Shown: positions 1 to 9,021 of the stretch, in pieces | Position numbering within the stretch: position 1 is the stretch's first letter | Layout of the letters: the number at the start of each line of letters is the position of its first letter | Assembly (NCBI GenBank): GCA_937981765.1 | Contig: CALJOM010000001.1 | Location: 29,778-93,777 of the forward strand | Origin: an uncultured Bacteroidales bacterium | Lineage (GTDB): Bacteria > Bacteroidota > Bacteroidia > Bacteroidales > Salinivirgaceae | Direction: 5' to 3' | DNA length: 64,000 bases | The notes under the pieces: model-generated | Told to the model about the DNA's origin: nothing | Databases searched by the model: none | What the model saw: only the letters and a program-made list of their open reading frames with translations | Translations under genes and position numbers: made by a program

Positions 1-255
1 AAAAATGTTACCCCGTAGCTTATAGAGATTCCCTGAAATCTGTGTGTTTTGCGAAGACGATATTTCTTTCACGGAGTTATCGATAAAAAACATTGCGCTA
101 TCGAAATTTCGTTTCTTAATGTATGCCTCGGCAAGTCGAAATCCGATTTCGGCTTTTTTATGCTCTCGCGTCTTTTTAAACTCATGCCGCAAGCTGTCGA
201 TGTTTTGTGCACAAATGTTGCTAAGTACGACAGCGGGAAGAATTATGGCTATCAT
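1..255 (-). CDS. N-terminal fragment of a secreted TPR-like protein, cut by the window edge
   Basis: An open frame runs from an ATG at 255 down to base 1 without a stop, giving the first 85 residues of a longer protein. It begins with a hydrophobic export signal ending near an Ala-Gln pair (residues 1-17). A charged helical stretch follows (FRLAEAYIKKRNFDSAMFFI region, residues 43-62), which looks like the start of a tetratricopeptide repeat. The ATG lies 13 nt after the stop of the upstream phosphodiesterase gene, so the two are probably co-transcribed. In this phylum, secreted TPR proteins of this kind often continue into a sensor kinase or LuxR-type regulator, but the rest lies outside the window, so no function is assigned. 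Confidence 0.6.
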   Translation of the reverse strand, partial: MIAIILPAVVLSNICAQNIDSLRHEFKKTREHKKAEIGFRLAEAYIKKRNFDSAMFFIDNSVKEISSSQNTQISGNLYKLRGNIF

Positions 256-268
256 AGGAGCCTCAAGG

Positions 269-1510
269 TTATTTGTTAATGTGAAATATTGGTTCTATAT
301 CATCAACCCTACCATCGTTTGGGGCTGGTTTTAATTTAAAGGTTCGTATCACAATATTATAAAGATTGAGATTCAGCATGGGCGGATGTAGGTAGTTTTT
401 TTTGAATGCCGGACCAATTGCATAAAAAATTCCCCACATTTCGTGAAACTGATTGTCATACCCGTGTGTGGCCCCTCTATAATTATTTGCTTTTGCCTCA
501 AATCCCAAGTTGTATCCAGGATCTGCTATCACCACAATGGGTAAAATTCGGGGGTTTTTACCAAAATGAAACCGTTCTGGCATTTGGGTCCGTCTCCATG
601 CTGTAAGGTTGGGTATTTTTTGAAGTTGTTGCAACAAAGAATCTTCCGAGCCTTTTATGGCAGAAATGTGCAGTACAGGTGTTCCGCCAGTGACAAGAGC
701 CACTAACGATGTGTCAATATAGTTGTTAAGATTGATGTAGTTATCGGGCGTTATGTCTGTCATCCCATGATCGGACACCAAAATAAAGTTAATTTGGGAG
801 GCAATGGGCAAATCGTTCAAACGGCCGAGTAAAACTCCGGTTAGGCTGTCGAGTTTGGATATTAACAAAAGCACACTGTCGTGAGTGGCACCATGCCGAT
901 GAATTGTTTTATCAGGTTCCGGATAATACAAGGTTATAATCTGGGGGCGTTTTTCTTCTGGCAACGACAGCCAATATATTGTAGTGTCAATTCTAGCCTC
1001 GAATGAAACCTCGTCAGAATAAATTTTCCAGTAGGTGGGATATCTCCCTCCAATGGGCGCCTCGGAGCCTACCCAATAGAAGGTAGCTGTTTTTATACCT
1101 TGATTTTCTGCCGTTACCCAAAATGGTTCTCCTCCATAGAAAGCCGGGTTTTCAACGGCATTTCTTCGTCCAATGGAGTACATACCTAATGTGCTATCCC
1201 AAAAACGGTTGTCAACAATTCCGTGATTGTCTGGATGTAACCCTGTGGCCATGCTGTAATGGTTCGGGAATGTCTTGGTGGGAAAACAAGGAATGAAGGC
1301 TACAGCTTTGGTACCGTATTTTTGAATGGAATCCAGAGTGGGGGTATGTGTTAGGTTTTGGAAATCGTAGCGAAATCCATCCAGCGATAATATGACTAAA
1401 TATGGTTGATTTTTTCCCTTACCGCTGTAAATCAGATACCATCCAACCATTACTATCAGCAGAAGGAGTATGCCTAAGGCAAGAATCCTTAATTTGGAAT
1501 GCAATCTCAT
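269..1510 (-). CDS. NPP-type (ectonucleotide pyrophosphatase/phosphodiesterase) family protein
   Basis: This is a 413-residue member of the type I phosphodiesterase/nucleotide pyrophosphatase branch of the alkaline phosphatase superfamily. It has one N-terminal membrane anchor (residues about 9-27), so the catalytic domain is probably periplasmic. The metal site and nucleophile are visible: Asp44 in SLDGFRYD and Thr80 in FPTKTFPNH, the typical NPP nucleophile motif. Later metal ligands lie in EPDKTIHRHG, in SDHGM and in the C-terminal HGYDNQFHEM stretch. The family hydrolyses phosphodiester or pyrophosphate bonds in nucleotides, nucleotide sugars or lipid headgroups; the substrate cannot be read from the sequence. 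A secreted TPR-like gene follows 13 nt downstream. The divergent neighbour is the ion exchanger. Confidence 0.88.
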   Translation of the reverse strand: MRLHSKLRILALGILLLLIVMVGWYLIYSGKGKNQPYLVILSLDGFRYDFQNLTHTPTLDSIQKYGTKAVAFIPCFPTKTFPNHYSMATGLHPDNHGIVDNRFWDSTLGMYSIGRRNAVENPAFYGGEPFWVTAENQGIKTATFYWVGSEAPIGGRYPTYWKIYSDEVSFEARIDTTIYWLSLPEEKRPQIITLYYPEPDKTIHRHGATHDSVLLLISKLDSLTGVLLGRLNDLPIASQINFILVSDHGMTDITPDNYINLNNYIDTSLVALVTGGTPVLHISAIKGSEDSLLQQLQKIPNLTAWRRTQMPERFHFGKNPRILPIVVIADPGYNLGFEAKANNYRGATHGYDNQFHEMWGIFYAIGPAFKKNYLHPPMLNLNLYNIVIRTFKLKPAPNDGRVDDIEPIFHINK

Positions 1511-1585
1511 TGCCGAAACTTTTGGCTAAATTTAACTATTTTTATTTATCACCCGCAAACTACACCCAATTTTTAAATAAAAGCG

Positions 1586-1593
1586 TACCTTTG
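1586..1593 (+). promoter_or_regulatory. Candidate -7 element (TACCTTTG) for the ion exchanger gene
   Basis: TACCTTTG matches the Bacteroidota -7 consensus TAnnTTTG exactly. No clear TTTG -33 box lies 19-21 nt upstream. It implies transcription starting near 1600, which leaves the ATG at 1625 as the sensible start. Confidence 0.4.
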
Positions 1594-1624
1594 TTAAACC
1601 TCACAGAAATGGGATTGATTGTTT

Positions 1625-2581
1625 ATGATTTTCGAATTACTTGTATTTGTTTTGGGGCTAGCACTAACTATTTTGGGGGCTAACTGGCTTATCGATGGTG
1701 CAACATCCATTGCCCGACGGTTTGGAATTTCTGATCTAGTGGTAGGGTTGTTAATCGTCTCTATCGGGACCTCTTCTCCGGAACTAATTGTTACGTTATT
1801 GTCTTCGCTAAAAGGTCAACCCGATCTGGCAATTGGGAATATTCTAGGTAGCAACATTGCAAACATACTGCTGATTTTAGGTCTTTCATCAGTAATCCGA
1901 CCAATTCCCTTAGAAGGTTCAACATTATGGAAAGAGATTCCATTCGGATTTTTGGCAGCGTTAGCCCTTGGAGTTATGGTAAACGATATTTTGTTTGATG
2001 TTTCTGCCTCTAACAACTACCTTTCGCGAGCTGATGGTATTGTATTATTGCTGTTTATGGCAATATTTTTTGTATATTCCTTTGAAATGATGCGTAATAC
2101 CACCCAGCATACCAGCTCCAGTCCAAAGTATTCGCTTGTAGTAGCGTTTCTTTGGGTGATTGTTGGAGTAAGTGGGCTTTATTTTGGAGGAGAATTGCTG
2201 CTTCGTGGGGCACTGAAAATGGCTGAATATGCCGGATTAAGCCCCCGTGTTATTGGGTTGACCATTGTTGCGGTTGGAACCTCAATTCCTGAATTGGTTA
2301 CCAGTTTGGTGGCTGTTGCAAAGAAAAAAACGGAAATTTTGGTTGGGAACCTTGTAGGGTCCAACATTTTTAACATATTTTTAATCCTTGGCGTCTCAGC
2401 AACTATTCATGAAATACCATTTGCCCAGGAAGCAAATTTCGATGTTATTACTTTGCTATTGACAACCGTGCTGTTTTTCTTTTTCGGATTATTTTTTGGA
2501 TACAAGGTGATTACTCGTGTCGAGGGCGCTATTATGCTGGCAATGTATGGAACCTACATAACATTATTGATGTTTATCTAA
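1625..2581 (+). CDS. Calcium/sodium antiporter, CaCA family (YrbG-like)
   Basis: This 318-residue integral membrane protein of the Ca2+:cation antiporter family exchanges Ca2+ for Na+ (or K+/H+) across the inner membrane. Two homologous halves are visible. The first alpha repeat contains GTSSPE near residue 50. The second contains GTSIPE followed by VGNLVGSNIFNIFLI near residues 220-250. These acidic and small-residue motifs form the ion site in the family. About ten hydrophobic helices are spaced as in YrbG. The frame extends to a TTG at 1619, but the ATG at 1625 is preferred because it follows a TACCTTTG promoter element by about 30 nt. pepD follows 74 nt downstream on the same strand. Confidence 0.9.
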   Translation: MIFELLVFVLGLALTILGANWLIDGATSIARRFGISDLVVGLLIVSIGTSSPELIVTLLSSLKGQPDLAIGNILGSNIANILLILGLSSVIRPIPLEGSTLWKEIPFGFLAALALGVMVNDILFDVSASNNYLSRADGIVLLLFMAIFFVYSFEMMRNTTQHTSSSPKYSLVVAFLWVIVGVSGLYFGGELLLRGALKMAEYAGLSPRVIGLTIVAVGTSIPELVTSLVAVAKKKTEILVGNLVGSNIFNIFLILGVSATIHEIPFAQEANFDVITLLLTTVLFFFFGLFFGYKVITRVEGAIMLAMYGTYITLLMFI

Positions 2582-2655
2582 CCACTTTCAAAAACAACCT
2601 AGTTTGAAAAACATTTTGTAAATTTAGCCTATGAACAAAAATAAAATAACCAGCC

Positions 2656-4110
2656 ATGTCTGTACTAAAAAATTTGCAGCCGAATGAAGTATGGCACTAT
2701 TTCGAAGAAATTTGTCAGGTGCCGCGACCTTCCAAAAAAGAAAGCAAAATCATTGAGTATTTAAAACAATTTGGTTTAAGACACGGTCTGAACACCAAAA
2801 TTGATCATGCTGGAAATGTTTTGATTTGCAAACCGGCCACCCCTGGTATGGAAAACAAACCCACTGTTGTGCTCCAAAGTCATATGGATATGGTTTGCGA
2901 AAAAAATTCCGATGTTAAGTTCGATTTCGAAACCGATCCTATTCAGCCCGTTATTGACGGCGACTGGGTGAAAGCCAACGGAACCACCCTGGGTGCCGAC
3001 GATGGAATTGGAATGGCTGCTCAATTGGCAATTCTAGCTTCTAAAGATATTCAACACGGCCCTATCGAATGTTTGTTTACCGTGGATGAAGAAACAGGCC
3101 TTACCGGAGCTTTTGCTCTTGAGCCCAATTTTTTCTCAGGGGAAATTTTGATAAATCTTGATTCGGAAGACGACAACGAAATCTGTATAGGATGTGCTGG
3201 AGGAATTGATACCGTGGCAACGTTTAGTTACCATACCAAATCAAAACCCTCCAATTCCAAAGCCTTCCAATTATCGATTTCTGGTTTGAAAGGCGGTCAT
3301 TCTGGCGATGACATCAATAAAGGGCTAGCCAACAGCAACAAGTTGGCTGTACGCTTTTTGCTCGAGGCACAAAAGCTCTTTGATATCAAGCTATCGCATT
3401 TCGACGGAGGAAATCTTCGAAACGCAATACCACGAGAGGCTAAGGCGATCTTCTTTGTAAAAGAAAAACTCGTTGAAAGCCTTTTCAAATTTTATGAAAG
3501 CTATACCCAGAACGTTAAAAAAGAATACAAAACCACAGAGCCAAATTTAACGGTTGAATTAAAAGAGGTTAAAGCCCCCAAGTATACAATAAACAACAAA
3601 GCACAACACAATTTGTTTCATGCCCTGAATAGTGTATGGCATGGTGTGGTTGAAATGAGCAGCGATATTCCCGGATTGGTTCAAACGTCAACCAATCTGG
3701 CTTCGGTAAAATTTGTTGGCAAGAAAACAATCGAGGTAACTACAAGTCAGAGAAGCTCTGTAGAATCACAAAAGCGCGCAATAGCGCAAACGGTTGCCTC
3801 AACCTTTATTCTTGCTGAAGCAAAAGTAAAACATTCCGACGGCTATCCCGGTTGGACACCCAACGTTGAAAGCCCCATTTTAAAGGTTGCTGTAATTCAA
3901 TACGAAAAACTTTTCGGAGAAAAACCTCACGTAAGAGCCATACACGCCGGCTTAGAATGTGGCTTGTTTTTAGAAAAGTACCCAGATTTGGATATGATCT
4001 CAATTGGCCCAACATTACGTGGAGTTCATTCTCCCGATGAGAGAATTCATATTCCATCGACTAAGAAGTTTTGGGATTTTTTGATACATATAATCAAGGC
4101 AATTGAATAA
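2656..4110 (+). CDS. pepD: Aminoacyl-histidine dipeptidase (PepD, M20 family)
   Basis: This 484-residue cytosolic zinc metallopeptidase of the M20 clan, PepD/carnosinase-like, cleaves Xaa-His and other dipeptides. All family signatures are present: His76 and Asp78 in SHMDMVCEK, bridging Asp115 in GADDGIGMA, the catalytic base pair Glu145-Glu146 in VDEETGLTGA, a metal Asp in INLDSED, and the C-terminal ligand region RGVHSPDERIHIP. The lid and dimerisation domain occupies the middle third. Length matches the family. The ATG at 2656 fits the family N-terminus; a weak -7-like TAAATTTA lies at 2619-2626. The gene ends at a bidirectional terminator shared with the convergent M23 peptidase. Confidence 0.95.
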   Translation: MSVLKNLQPNEVWHYFEEICQVPRPSKKESKIIEYLKQFGLRHGLNTKIDHAGNVLICKPATPGMENKPTVVLQSHMDMVCEKNSDVKFDFETDPIQPVIDGDWVKANGTTLGADDGIGMAAQLAILASKDIQHGPIECLFTVDEETGLTGAFALEPNFFSGEILINLDSEDDNEICIGCAGGIDTVATFSYHTKSKPSNSKAFQLSISGLKGGHSGDDINKGLANSNKLAVRFLLEAQKLFDIKLSHFDGGNLRNAIPREAKAIFFVKEKLVESLFKFYESYTQNVKKEYKTTEPNLTVELKEVKAPKYTINNKAQHNLFHALNSVWHGVVEMSSDIPGLVQTSTNLASVKFVGKKTIEVTTSQRSSVESQKRAIAQTVASTFILAEAKVKHSDGYPGWTPNVESPILKVAVIQYEKLFGEKPHVRAIHAGLECGLFLEKYPDLDMISIGPTLRGVHSPDERIHIPSTKKFWDFLIHIIKAIE

Positions 4111-4120
4111 TGCTCGAAAT

Positions 4121-4150
4121 AAAAAAGCCGCCTTTTGGTGGCTTTTTGTT
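4121..4150. terminator. Bidirectional rho-independent terminator between pepD and the M23 gene
   Basis: AAAAAGCCGCC pairs with GGTGGCTTTTT around a TTTT loop (one G-T pair). An A-run on one side and a T-run on the other serve both convergent genes. Confidence 0.8.
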
Positions 4151-4163
4151 TATTGTCAGATTG

Positions 4164-5102
4164 TTACTTGTGTGCAATTTGATTGTACTCGTCATCGGGA
4201 ATATCGTCGATATAATAACGAATAGGATTTACCGGCTTATTGTTAAGTCGAACTTCATAGTGAAGGTGAGGTCCGGTAGATACACCGGTATTTCCAACAA
4301 ACCCTAGGAGTTTTCCTCGTTTGATAGAATCGCCAACATGAACTACAATTCGTTGCAAATGGGCATAAATGGTTGTATATCCATATCCGTGATTTATTAA
4401 AACGCGTAATCCGTAGCCATTATCCCAACCTGTGGCTGCGACAACACCGCCACCGCTGGCGTAAACCGGAGTTCCGGGTAATGCCGCATAATCTATTCCA
4501 GTATGTTCTTTGTATTCTCCAAAAACCGGATGAAAACGGGTGCCAAAATAGTCTGAGATACGGAAATAATTGCTTTTACGCATTGGACAAATACTTGGCA
4601 CGAAGGCTATGTAGCGCACTTTTTCTTCGCCTAGAGATTGTATATCGTCGAAAGATTTTTGTTGGATATGAATTTGATTTTCAAGTAAATCTGCTTTTTG
4701 GAACACCTTGGCTAACAATCTACCGTTGCTCAGTATATTAAACTTGTGATATCGGTCTGTACCCCCAAAACCAGCTTGGCGAATAGTAGGTGGAAGTGGA
4801 TTTAACCCTACAAAGTTTCGGTACAGAATATCGTCTTTTTCTTCAATTTCAGCTAAATCTTGGGAATGTTTATCGAATTTCTTTTCTAAGGCCATCAACT
4901 CCTTAATTAAGGTTTGATTTTGTTTCTCAAAGAATTTTCCCGTTAAAGAAAATCCTGATAGAATACTTACAACAAAGAAAAGAGCCGCAATGGCAAAAGA
5001 AATTGTTAAATAGCGCCCAACACTCTTTAAACGCTGCTTGAATGTAGGTTTATGTGGCTTAAATGTTAGTGTTACCGGATCTAGGATAAACTTTTGTTTC
5101 AT
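4164..5102 (-). CDS. M23-family (LytM-type) murein endopeptidase, membrane anchored
   Basis: This is a 312-residue protein. It has a cytoplasmic N-terminus, one transmembrane helix (about 32-54), a coiled-coil stretch (about 57-95), a linker and a C-terminal LytM domain. The zinc and catalytic residues are intact: His200 and Asp204 in HTGIDY, His248 in YAHLQ, and His279/His281 in HLHYEV. The family cleaves peptide cross-links in peptidoglycan during growth or division, or activates amidases when degenerate. An intact metal site argues for an active enzyme facing the periplasm. It has its own well-formed promoter at 5144-5174, so it is probably a single-gene unit. Confidence 0.9.
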   Translation of the reverse strand: MKQKFILDPVTLTFKPHKPTFKQRLKSVGRYLTISFAIAALFFVVSILSGFSLTGKFFEKQNQTLIKELMALEKKFDKHSQDLAEIEEKDDILYRNFVGLNPLPPTIRQAGFGGTDRYHKFNILSNGRLLAKVFQKADLLENQIHIQQKSFDDIQSLGEEKVRYIAFVPSICPMRKSNYFRISDYFGTRFHPVFGEYKEHTGIDYAALPGTPVYASGGGVVAATGWDNGYGLRVLINHGYGYTTIYAHLQRIVVHVGDSIKRGKLLGFVGNTGVSTGPHLHYEVRLNNKPVNPIRYYIDDIPDDEYNQIAHK

Positions 5103-5143
5103 TAACCCTTATATAACGCTATTTAACAATTTGTTAACGATTG

Positions 5144-5174
5144 CAAATATATGCCATTTTTTTCGAATACCAAA
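5144..5174 (-). promoter_or_regulatory. Promoter of the M23 peptidase gene (TTTG-N19-TATATTTG)
   Basis: Read on the minus strand, TTTG at 5174-5171 is followed after 19 nt by TATATTTG at 5151-5144. This is a perfect match to the Bacteroidota consensus and spacing. The expected transcript start is near 5137, about 35 nt before the ATG at 5102. Confidence 0.65.
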
Positions 5175-5488
5175 TTTTTTGTGATTTTTTTTCATTCTTC
5201 TGGATATCAATTTGATAAGTTCCTTTTATTAATATGCACAAAGCCTGTTTCAAGGCGTTAATTTCATAACTAGTTAAATTTTACGTTTACTGAAGCTTAT
5301 TCGCGAAAAAATGTTTCATATGAGATTTTTTTAACCCTAAATGACAATATGACTGCAATTGGTTTTGCTGAGATGACAAGGTGGCATTACTGCCGTTTTA
5401 TTTCTTGTAAAAACTACTATGGATTCATCATAAATATAGGCTGTTGGATTTAAAATTAGTTTGTTCCTCCGCCACTTATCTCTGACAG
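5175..5488. other. AT-rich intergenic stretch between the M23 gene and clpB
   Basis: No gene is supported here. The only open frames are short, lack family resemblance and run against the clpB leader. It holds the divergent upstream regions. No CIRCE-type inverted repeat for HrcA was seen upstream of clpB. Confidence 0.5.
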
Positions 5489-5521
5489 ATTGCCCGATGG
5501 TAAAATTTGGTAAAACCTTTG
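5489..5521 (+). promoter_or_regulatory. Candidate clpB promoter (ATTG-N21-AACCTTTG)
   Basis: ATTG at 5489-5492 and AACCTTTG at 5514-5521 are spaced as in the Bacteroidota consensus, each with one mismatch. A transcript start near 5528 would exclude the in-frame TTG at 5507 and support the ATG at 5558. Confidence 0.4.
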
Positions 5522-5557
5522 TCAAGGAATTATCAAAACAAAATAAACGTAACTATT

Positions 5558-8152
5558 ATGAATTTGAATCAGTTTACCATAAAAGCCCAAGAGGCTGTTG
5601 AAACTGCTGCTTTAAAAGTGAGGGAACTTGAACAGCAGGCTATTGAACCGTCACATTTACTTTACGGTGTGCTTAACGTTGAAAATAGTATTGCTCCAAG
5701 GCTTATTGAAAAATGTGGCGGAAATGTTTCGCGCATTTCTTCCGTCTTGGATTCCATAATTCGTAGCTATGCTAAGGTTAGCGGAGCAGAGCCCTATTTG
5801 TCGGGCGATGCCCAAAAGGTCTTAGTCGATGCTACTGAACTTGCCCGTAAAAATAAGGATGCTTATGCCTCGATTGAGCATCTGTTGCTGGCAATTTCAC
5901 AGGGGAAATATCAGGTAGCCACTATGCTTCGAGACAGCGGTGTGGATCACAAAGCCCTTGAACAGGCCATTGCGGAACTACGAAAAGGAGCCAAAGTCAA
6001 TTCTCAAACCGCCGAAGACACATATCAGGCTTTGGAGCGTTATGCCATTAATCTTAACCATTTAGCTGCTTCAGGGAAACTCGACCCGGTTATTGGTCGC
6101 GATGATGAAATTCGGCGTATTTTGCAAATTCTTTCGCGTCGAACTAAAAATAATCCCATTTTAATTGGAGAGCCCGGTGTTGGTAAAACGGCTATAGCCG
6201 AAGGTTTGGCACACCGGATTGTTAAAGGCGATGTACCGGAAAATTTAAAATCCAAGCAAATCTATTCGCTCGATATGGGCGCTCTAATTGCTGGAGCTAA
6301 ATACAAAGGGGAATTTGAAGAGCGCCTCAAGGGGGTTATTCGCCAAGTGATTGAGTCGGATGGGGAAATTATTCTTTTTATCGACGAAATTCATACCTTA
6401 GTGGGGGCTGGCAAAAGCGAGGGTGCCATGGATGCTGCTAACATCCTCAAACCGGCTTTAGCCCGTGGAGAATTGAGAGCTATAGGAGCAACCACTCTTA
6501 ATGAATATCAAAAGTATTTTGAGAAAGATAAAGCCCTGGAGCGTAGGTTCCAGATTGTTATGGTTGATGAACCCGATGTTCAGGATGCCATAGCCATTCT
6601 TCGCGGACTAAAAGAACGCTACGAAAATCATCATAAGGTTCGCATTAAAGACGAAGCTATTATTGCTGCCGTTGAATTTAGCCACCGCTACATTAGCGAC
6701 CGATTTTTACCCGACAAGGCAATCGACCTAATGGACGAAGCAGCTTCAAAACTGCGAATCGAAATCAATAGTGTGCCCGAAGAAATCGACGATTTGCAGC
6801 GACAAATAATGCAACTTGAAATTGAAAAAGCTGCTATTACTCGTGAGGGCATTAAGGAGCGATTACACGAAATCGAAAGCAAACTTTCCAATCTACAGGA
6901 AGAGTTGCGTGAAAAAATGTCGCGATGGAAAACTGAAAAATCGCTCATAGAGGAGTTGCAGTCGTGGAAACAAAAAATTGAACAGCTCAAGTTTGAAGCC
7001 GAAAGGGCTGAGCGTGAGGGAGAATATGGCAGAGTAGCTGAAATTCGGTATGGAAAAATCCGCGAGGCTCAGGTTAAAATTGGTGAAATTCAAGAAAAAA
7101 TTCGGGAGATTCAAGGTCAGCAACCGATGATTAAGGAAGTGGTTGACGCTGCTGATATCGCTGAGGTTGTTTCCAGATGGACCGGAATTCCGGTTTCAAA
7201 AATGCTGAGTTCCGAACGAGAAAAACTATTGAAGCTGGAAGAGGCCCTACAGCGTCGGGTTGTTGGACAGGATGAAGCCATACGGGCAGTGGCCGATGCA
7301 GTCCGCCGTAGCAGGGCTGGATTGCAGGATGCCAACAGGCCTATTGGTTCCTTCATATTTATGGGGCCGAGTGGTGTGGGAAAAACCGAATTAGCCAAGG
7401 CTCTTGCCGAGCAATTGTTTGATAATGAATCGCAATTAACTCGTATTGATATGAGCGAATATCAGGAGCGTCATTCTGTGAGCAGGCTTATCGGAGCCCC
7501 TCCAGGATATGTCGGATACGATGAAGGTGGACAACTCACCGAGGCAGTGCGTCGTAAGCCTTATTCGGTAATTCTTCTTGATGAAATTGAAAAGGCTCAT
7601 CCTGATGTTTTCAATATTTTGCTACAGGTTTTGGACGATGGTCGTCTTACTGATAACAAAGGTAGAACCGCTGATTTTCGAAATACCATAGTAATAATGA
7701 CTTCGAATCTAGGTAGCCATCGAATTCAGGAATATTTTTCAACATATGGAACCCAAAGTCCGGAAAAGATTCGCGAAACACTGCAACCGGAATTGTTGCG
7801 TATGCTGATGCAAACAATCAGACCTGAATTTGTGAACCGTATCGATGAAATTATCATGTTTGCTCCTCTTTCTATGGAAACGATGAGAGAGGTGGTTAAA
7901 ATTCAGTTTAATCGATTGGCTCAAACTTTAGCTAAGAATAAGGTTGAAATTTCAATTACCGACCAAGCAGTTAAATACCTGGCTGAGATAAGCTACGACC
8001 CAACTTTTGGAGCTCGTCCGGTGAAAAGAAATCTACAACGTTTGTTGATGAACGATTTGGCTCGAGAAATTATTGAAGGATATGTGGCTTCTGATACCAA
8101 AATTTCTGTAGATTTTAACGGCTATGGAATTTCCTTTAAAAATGTTGCCTAA
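5558..8152 (+). CDS. clpB: ATP-dependent disaggregase ClpB
   Basis: This 864-residue Hsp100 chaperone works with DnaK to dissolve protein aggregates in the cytosol. Domains in order: a Clp N-terminal double repeat (1-145), the first AAA+ module with Walker A GEPGVGKT near 205 and Walker B LFIDEIH, a long coiled-coil middle domain (about 400-530, rich in Glu/Arg/Gln) that separates ClpB from ClpA/ClpC, the second AAA+ module with GPSGVGKT, and the C-terminal D2-small domain. The frame extends upstream to a TTG at 5507, but ATG 5558 gives the normal N-terminus and lies downstream of the candidate promoter. dnaK is also in this window (34.4 kb) but not adjacent. Confidence 0.97.
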   Translation: MNLNQFTIKAQEAVETAALKVRELEQQAIEPSHLLYGVLNVENSIAPRLIEKCGGNVSRISSVLDSIIRSYAKVSGAEPYLSGDAQKVLVDATELARKNKDAYASIEHLLLAISQGKYQVATMLRDSGVDHKALEQAIAELRKGAKVNSQTAEDTYQALERYAINLNHLAASGKLDPVIGRDDEIRRILQILSRRTKNNPILIGEPGVGKTAIAEGLAHRIVKGDVPENLKSKQIYSLDMGALIAGAKYKGEFEERLKGVIRQVIESDGEIILFIDEIHTLVGAGKSEGAMDAANILKPALARGELRAIGATTLNEYQKYFEKDKALERRFQIVMVDEPDVQDAIAILRGLKERYENHHKVRIKDEAIIAAVEFSHRYISDRFLPDKAIDLMDEAASKLRIEINSVPEEIDDLQRQIMQLEIEKAAITREGIKERLHEIESKLSNLQEELREKMSRWKTEKSLIEELQSWKQKIEQLKFEAERAEREGEYGRVAEIRYGKIREAQVKIGEIQEKIREIQGQQPMIKEVVDAADIAEVVSRWTGIPVSKMLSSEREKLLKLEEALQRRVVGQDEAIRAVADAVRRSRAGLQDANRPIGSFIFMGPSGVGKTELAKALAEQLFDNESQLTRIDMSEYQERHSVSRLIGAPPGYVGYDEGGQLTEAVRRKPYSVILLDEIEKAHPDVFNILLQVLDDGRLTDNKGRTADFRNTIVIMTSNLGSHRIQEYFSTYGTQSPEKIRETLQPELLRMLMQTIRPEFVNRIDEIIMFAPLSMETMREVVKIQFNRLAQTLAKNKVEISITDQAVKYLAEISYDPTFGARPVKRNLQRLLMNDLAREIIEGYVASDTKISVDFNGYGISFKNVA

Positions 8153-8190
8153 TGGTTAGCTTTTATCGATGCTAGTACGATTTTTTTCAA

Positions 8191-8229
8191 GCCGGGGACA
8201 AGGATTATCCCTGGCTCCTTTTGTTTTTT
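8191..8229 (+). terminator. clpB terminator
   Basis: GCCGGGGA pairs with TCCCTGGC (one wobble) around a 9-nt loop and is followed by TCCTTTTGTTTTTT. It overlaps the end of the convergent SiaC-like gene by two bases. Confidence 0.75.
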
Positions 8230-8602
8230 ATAACGGCTCAACTGAAATATCAATTTTGATAATTTCCTTGTAACGATTACCGGCAGCTTCCATATCTCTG
8301 TCGCCGGTTTTATAGTTCCATATTACTTTTACTTTGCTTCGCTCACTTAGTTTTTCAAGCAAAAACATCAGTTTAGTAAGTTGCTTAGCTGTGCTTGTTG
8401 AGTAGTATTCCAGATTGAATCGAAAAATTGTTTCTGGATTCGGATCGTCAATATATAAATTCATCCACTCAAAAACTGTGTTGAAAAAGCCCACGGCGTC
8501 TTCCGGCAAACTTTTTTGCGAAATTTCAAAAATTCCTTTAGATGGGTCGAGAATAACCCGTGGAGAATCTTCTGTTTCTTCAATAAATAGTGGATAGAGC
8601 AT
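8228..8602 (-). CDS. SiaC-family regulatory phosphoprotein (DUF1987), second copy
   Basis: This 124-residue protein belongs to the DUF1987/SiaC family. In Pseudomonas aeruginosa, SiaC is phosphorylated on a conserved Thr by the kinase SiaB and, in its unphosphorylated form, binds and activates the diguanylate cyclase SiaD. The core motif FRFNLEYYSTSTAKQL (residues 60-75) is present; Thr69 aligns with the phospho-acceptor Thr68 of the neighbouring copy. It sits 14 nt downstream of that first SiaC-like gene and is last in the cluster siaB(tandem)-siaC-siaC. The two copies are clearly diverged in sequence, so they probably have different partners or kinase-domain preferences. No diguanylate cyclase is encoded nearby. 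Confidence 0.82.
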   Translation of the reverse strand: MLYPLFIEETEDSPRVILDPSKGIFEISQKSLPEDAVGFFNTVFEWMNLYIDDPNPETIFRFNLEYYSTSTAKQLTKLMFLLEKLSERSKVKVIWNYKTGDRDMEAAGNRYKEIIKIDISVEPL

Positions 8603-8616
8603 AGTTCGTTAGAATT

Positions 8617-9021
8617 TTAGTTAATAATAATCTCAAAGTTATCGTCGTCCACAGCCGGTAGGGGAACAAGCGAAAATTCCAAACCGGTAAGTTTTTCAAA
8701 ACGTTTTCCATTTTCCAACATATCCACATCGTCGTGATGATAACACCACACAATTCTGACTTTCGACTGTAGTTCCTTTAGGAATATGAATAATTTCGAT
8801 AGTTGTTTCGATGAGGCTGTATTGTAATATTCGAGCTCGAATCGGAAAACGGTTTCTTGTTTGGGCTTTTTTGCGTATTCCTGGAGCCAATCGAATACGG
8901 GTTTATAAAAATCGAAGGCATCTTCCGGTAACGACCGGCCAGCTATTAGAAATTCGGGTAAATCTTCGTCGAGCAAAATCTTGGGGCAATCTTCTTTTCC
9001 GTTGTAGGTAAAGGGTTTCAT
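8617..9021 (-). CDS. SiaC-family regulatory phosphoprotein (DUF1987), first copy
   Basis: This is a 134-residue DUF1987/SiaC-like protein. The family motif FRFELEYYNTASSKQL covers residues 59-74. Thr68 is in the position of the phosphorylated Thr of Pseudomonas SiaC, which switches partner binding. The start ATG overlaps the stop of the upstream kinase gene in an ATGA arrangement (9018-9021), so translation of kinase and substrate is probably coupled. A short acidic tail (residues about 124-134) distinguishes it from the second copy. The role as substrate of the adjacent kinase is inferred from family and overlap; the output partner is unknown. Confidence 0.85.
   Translation of the reverse strand: MKPFTYNGKEDCPKILLDEDLPEFLIAGRSLPEDAFDFYKPVFDWLQEYAKKPKQETVFRFELEYYNTASSKQLSKLFIFLKELQSKVRIVWCYHHDDVDMLENGKRFEKLTGLEFSLVPLPAVDDDNFEIIIN

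Noticed and set aside
1609-1683. ATG at 1609 as start upstream of the ion exchanger
   Set aside because: It is in a different frame from the exchanger and ends early; the exchanger starts at 1625.
5337-5525. 62-codon minus-strand frame upstream of clpB
   Set aside because: Runs against the clpB promoter, has no family features and looks like chance in AT-rich sequence.
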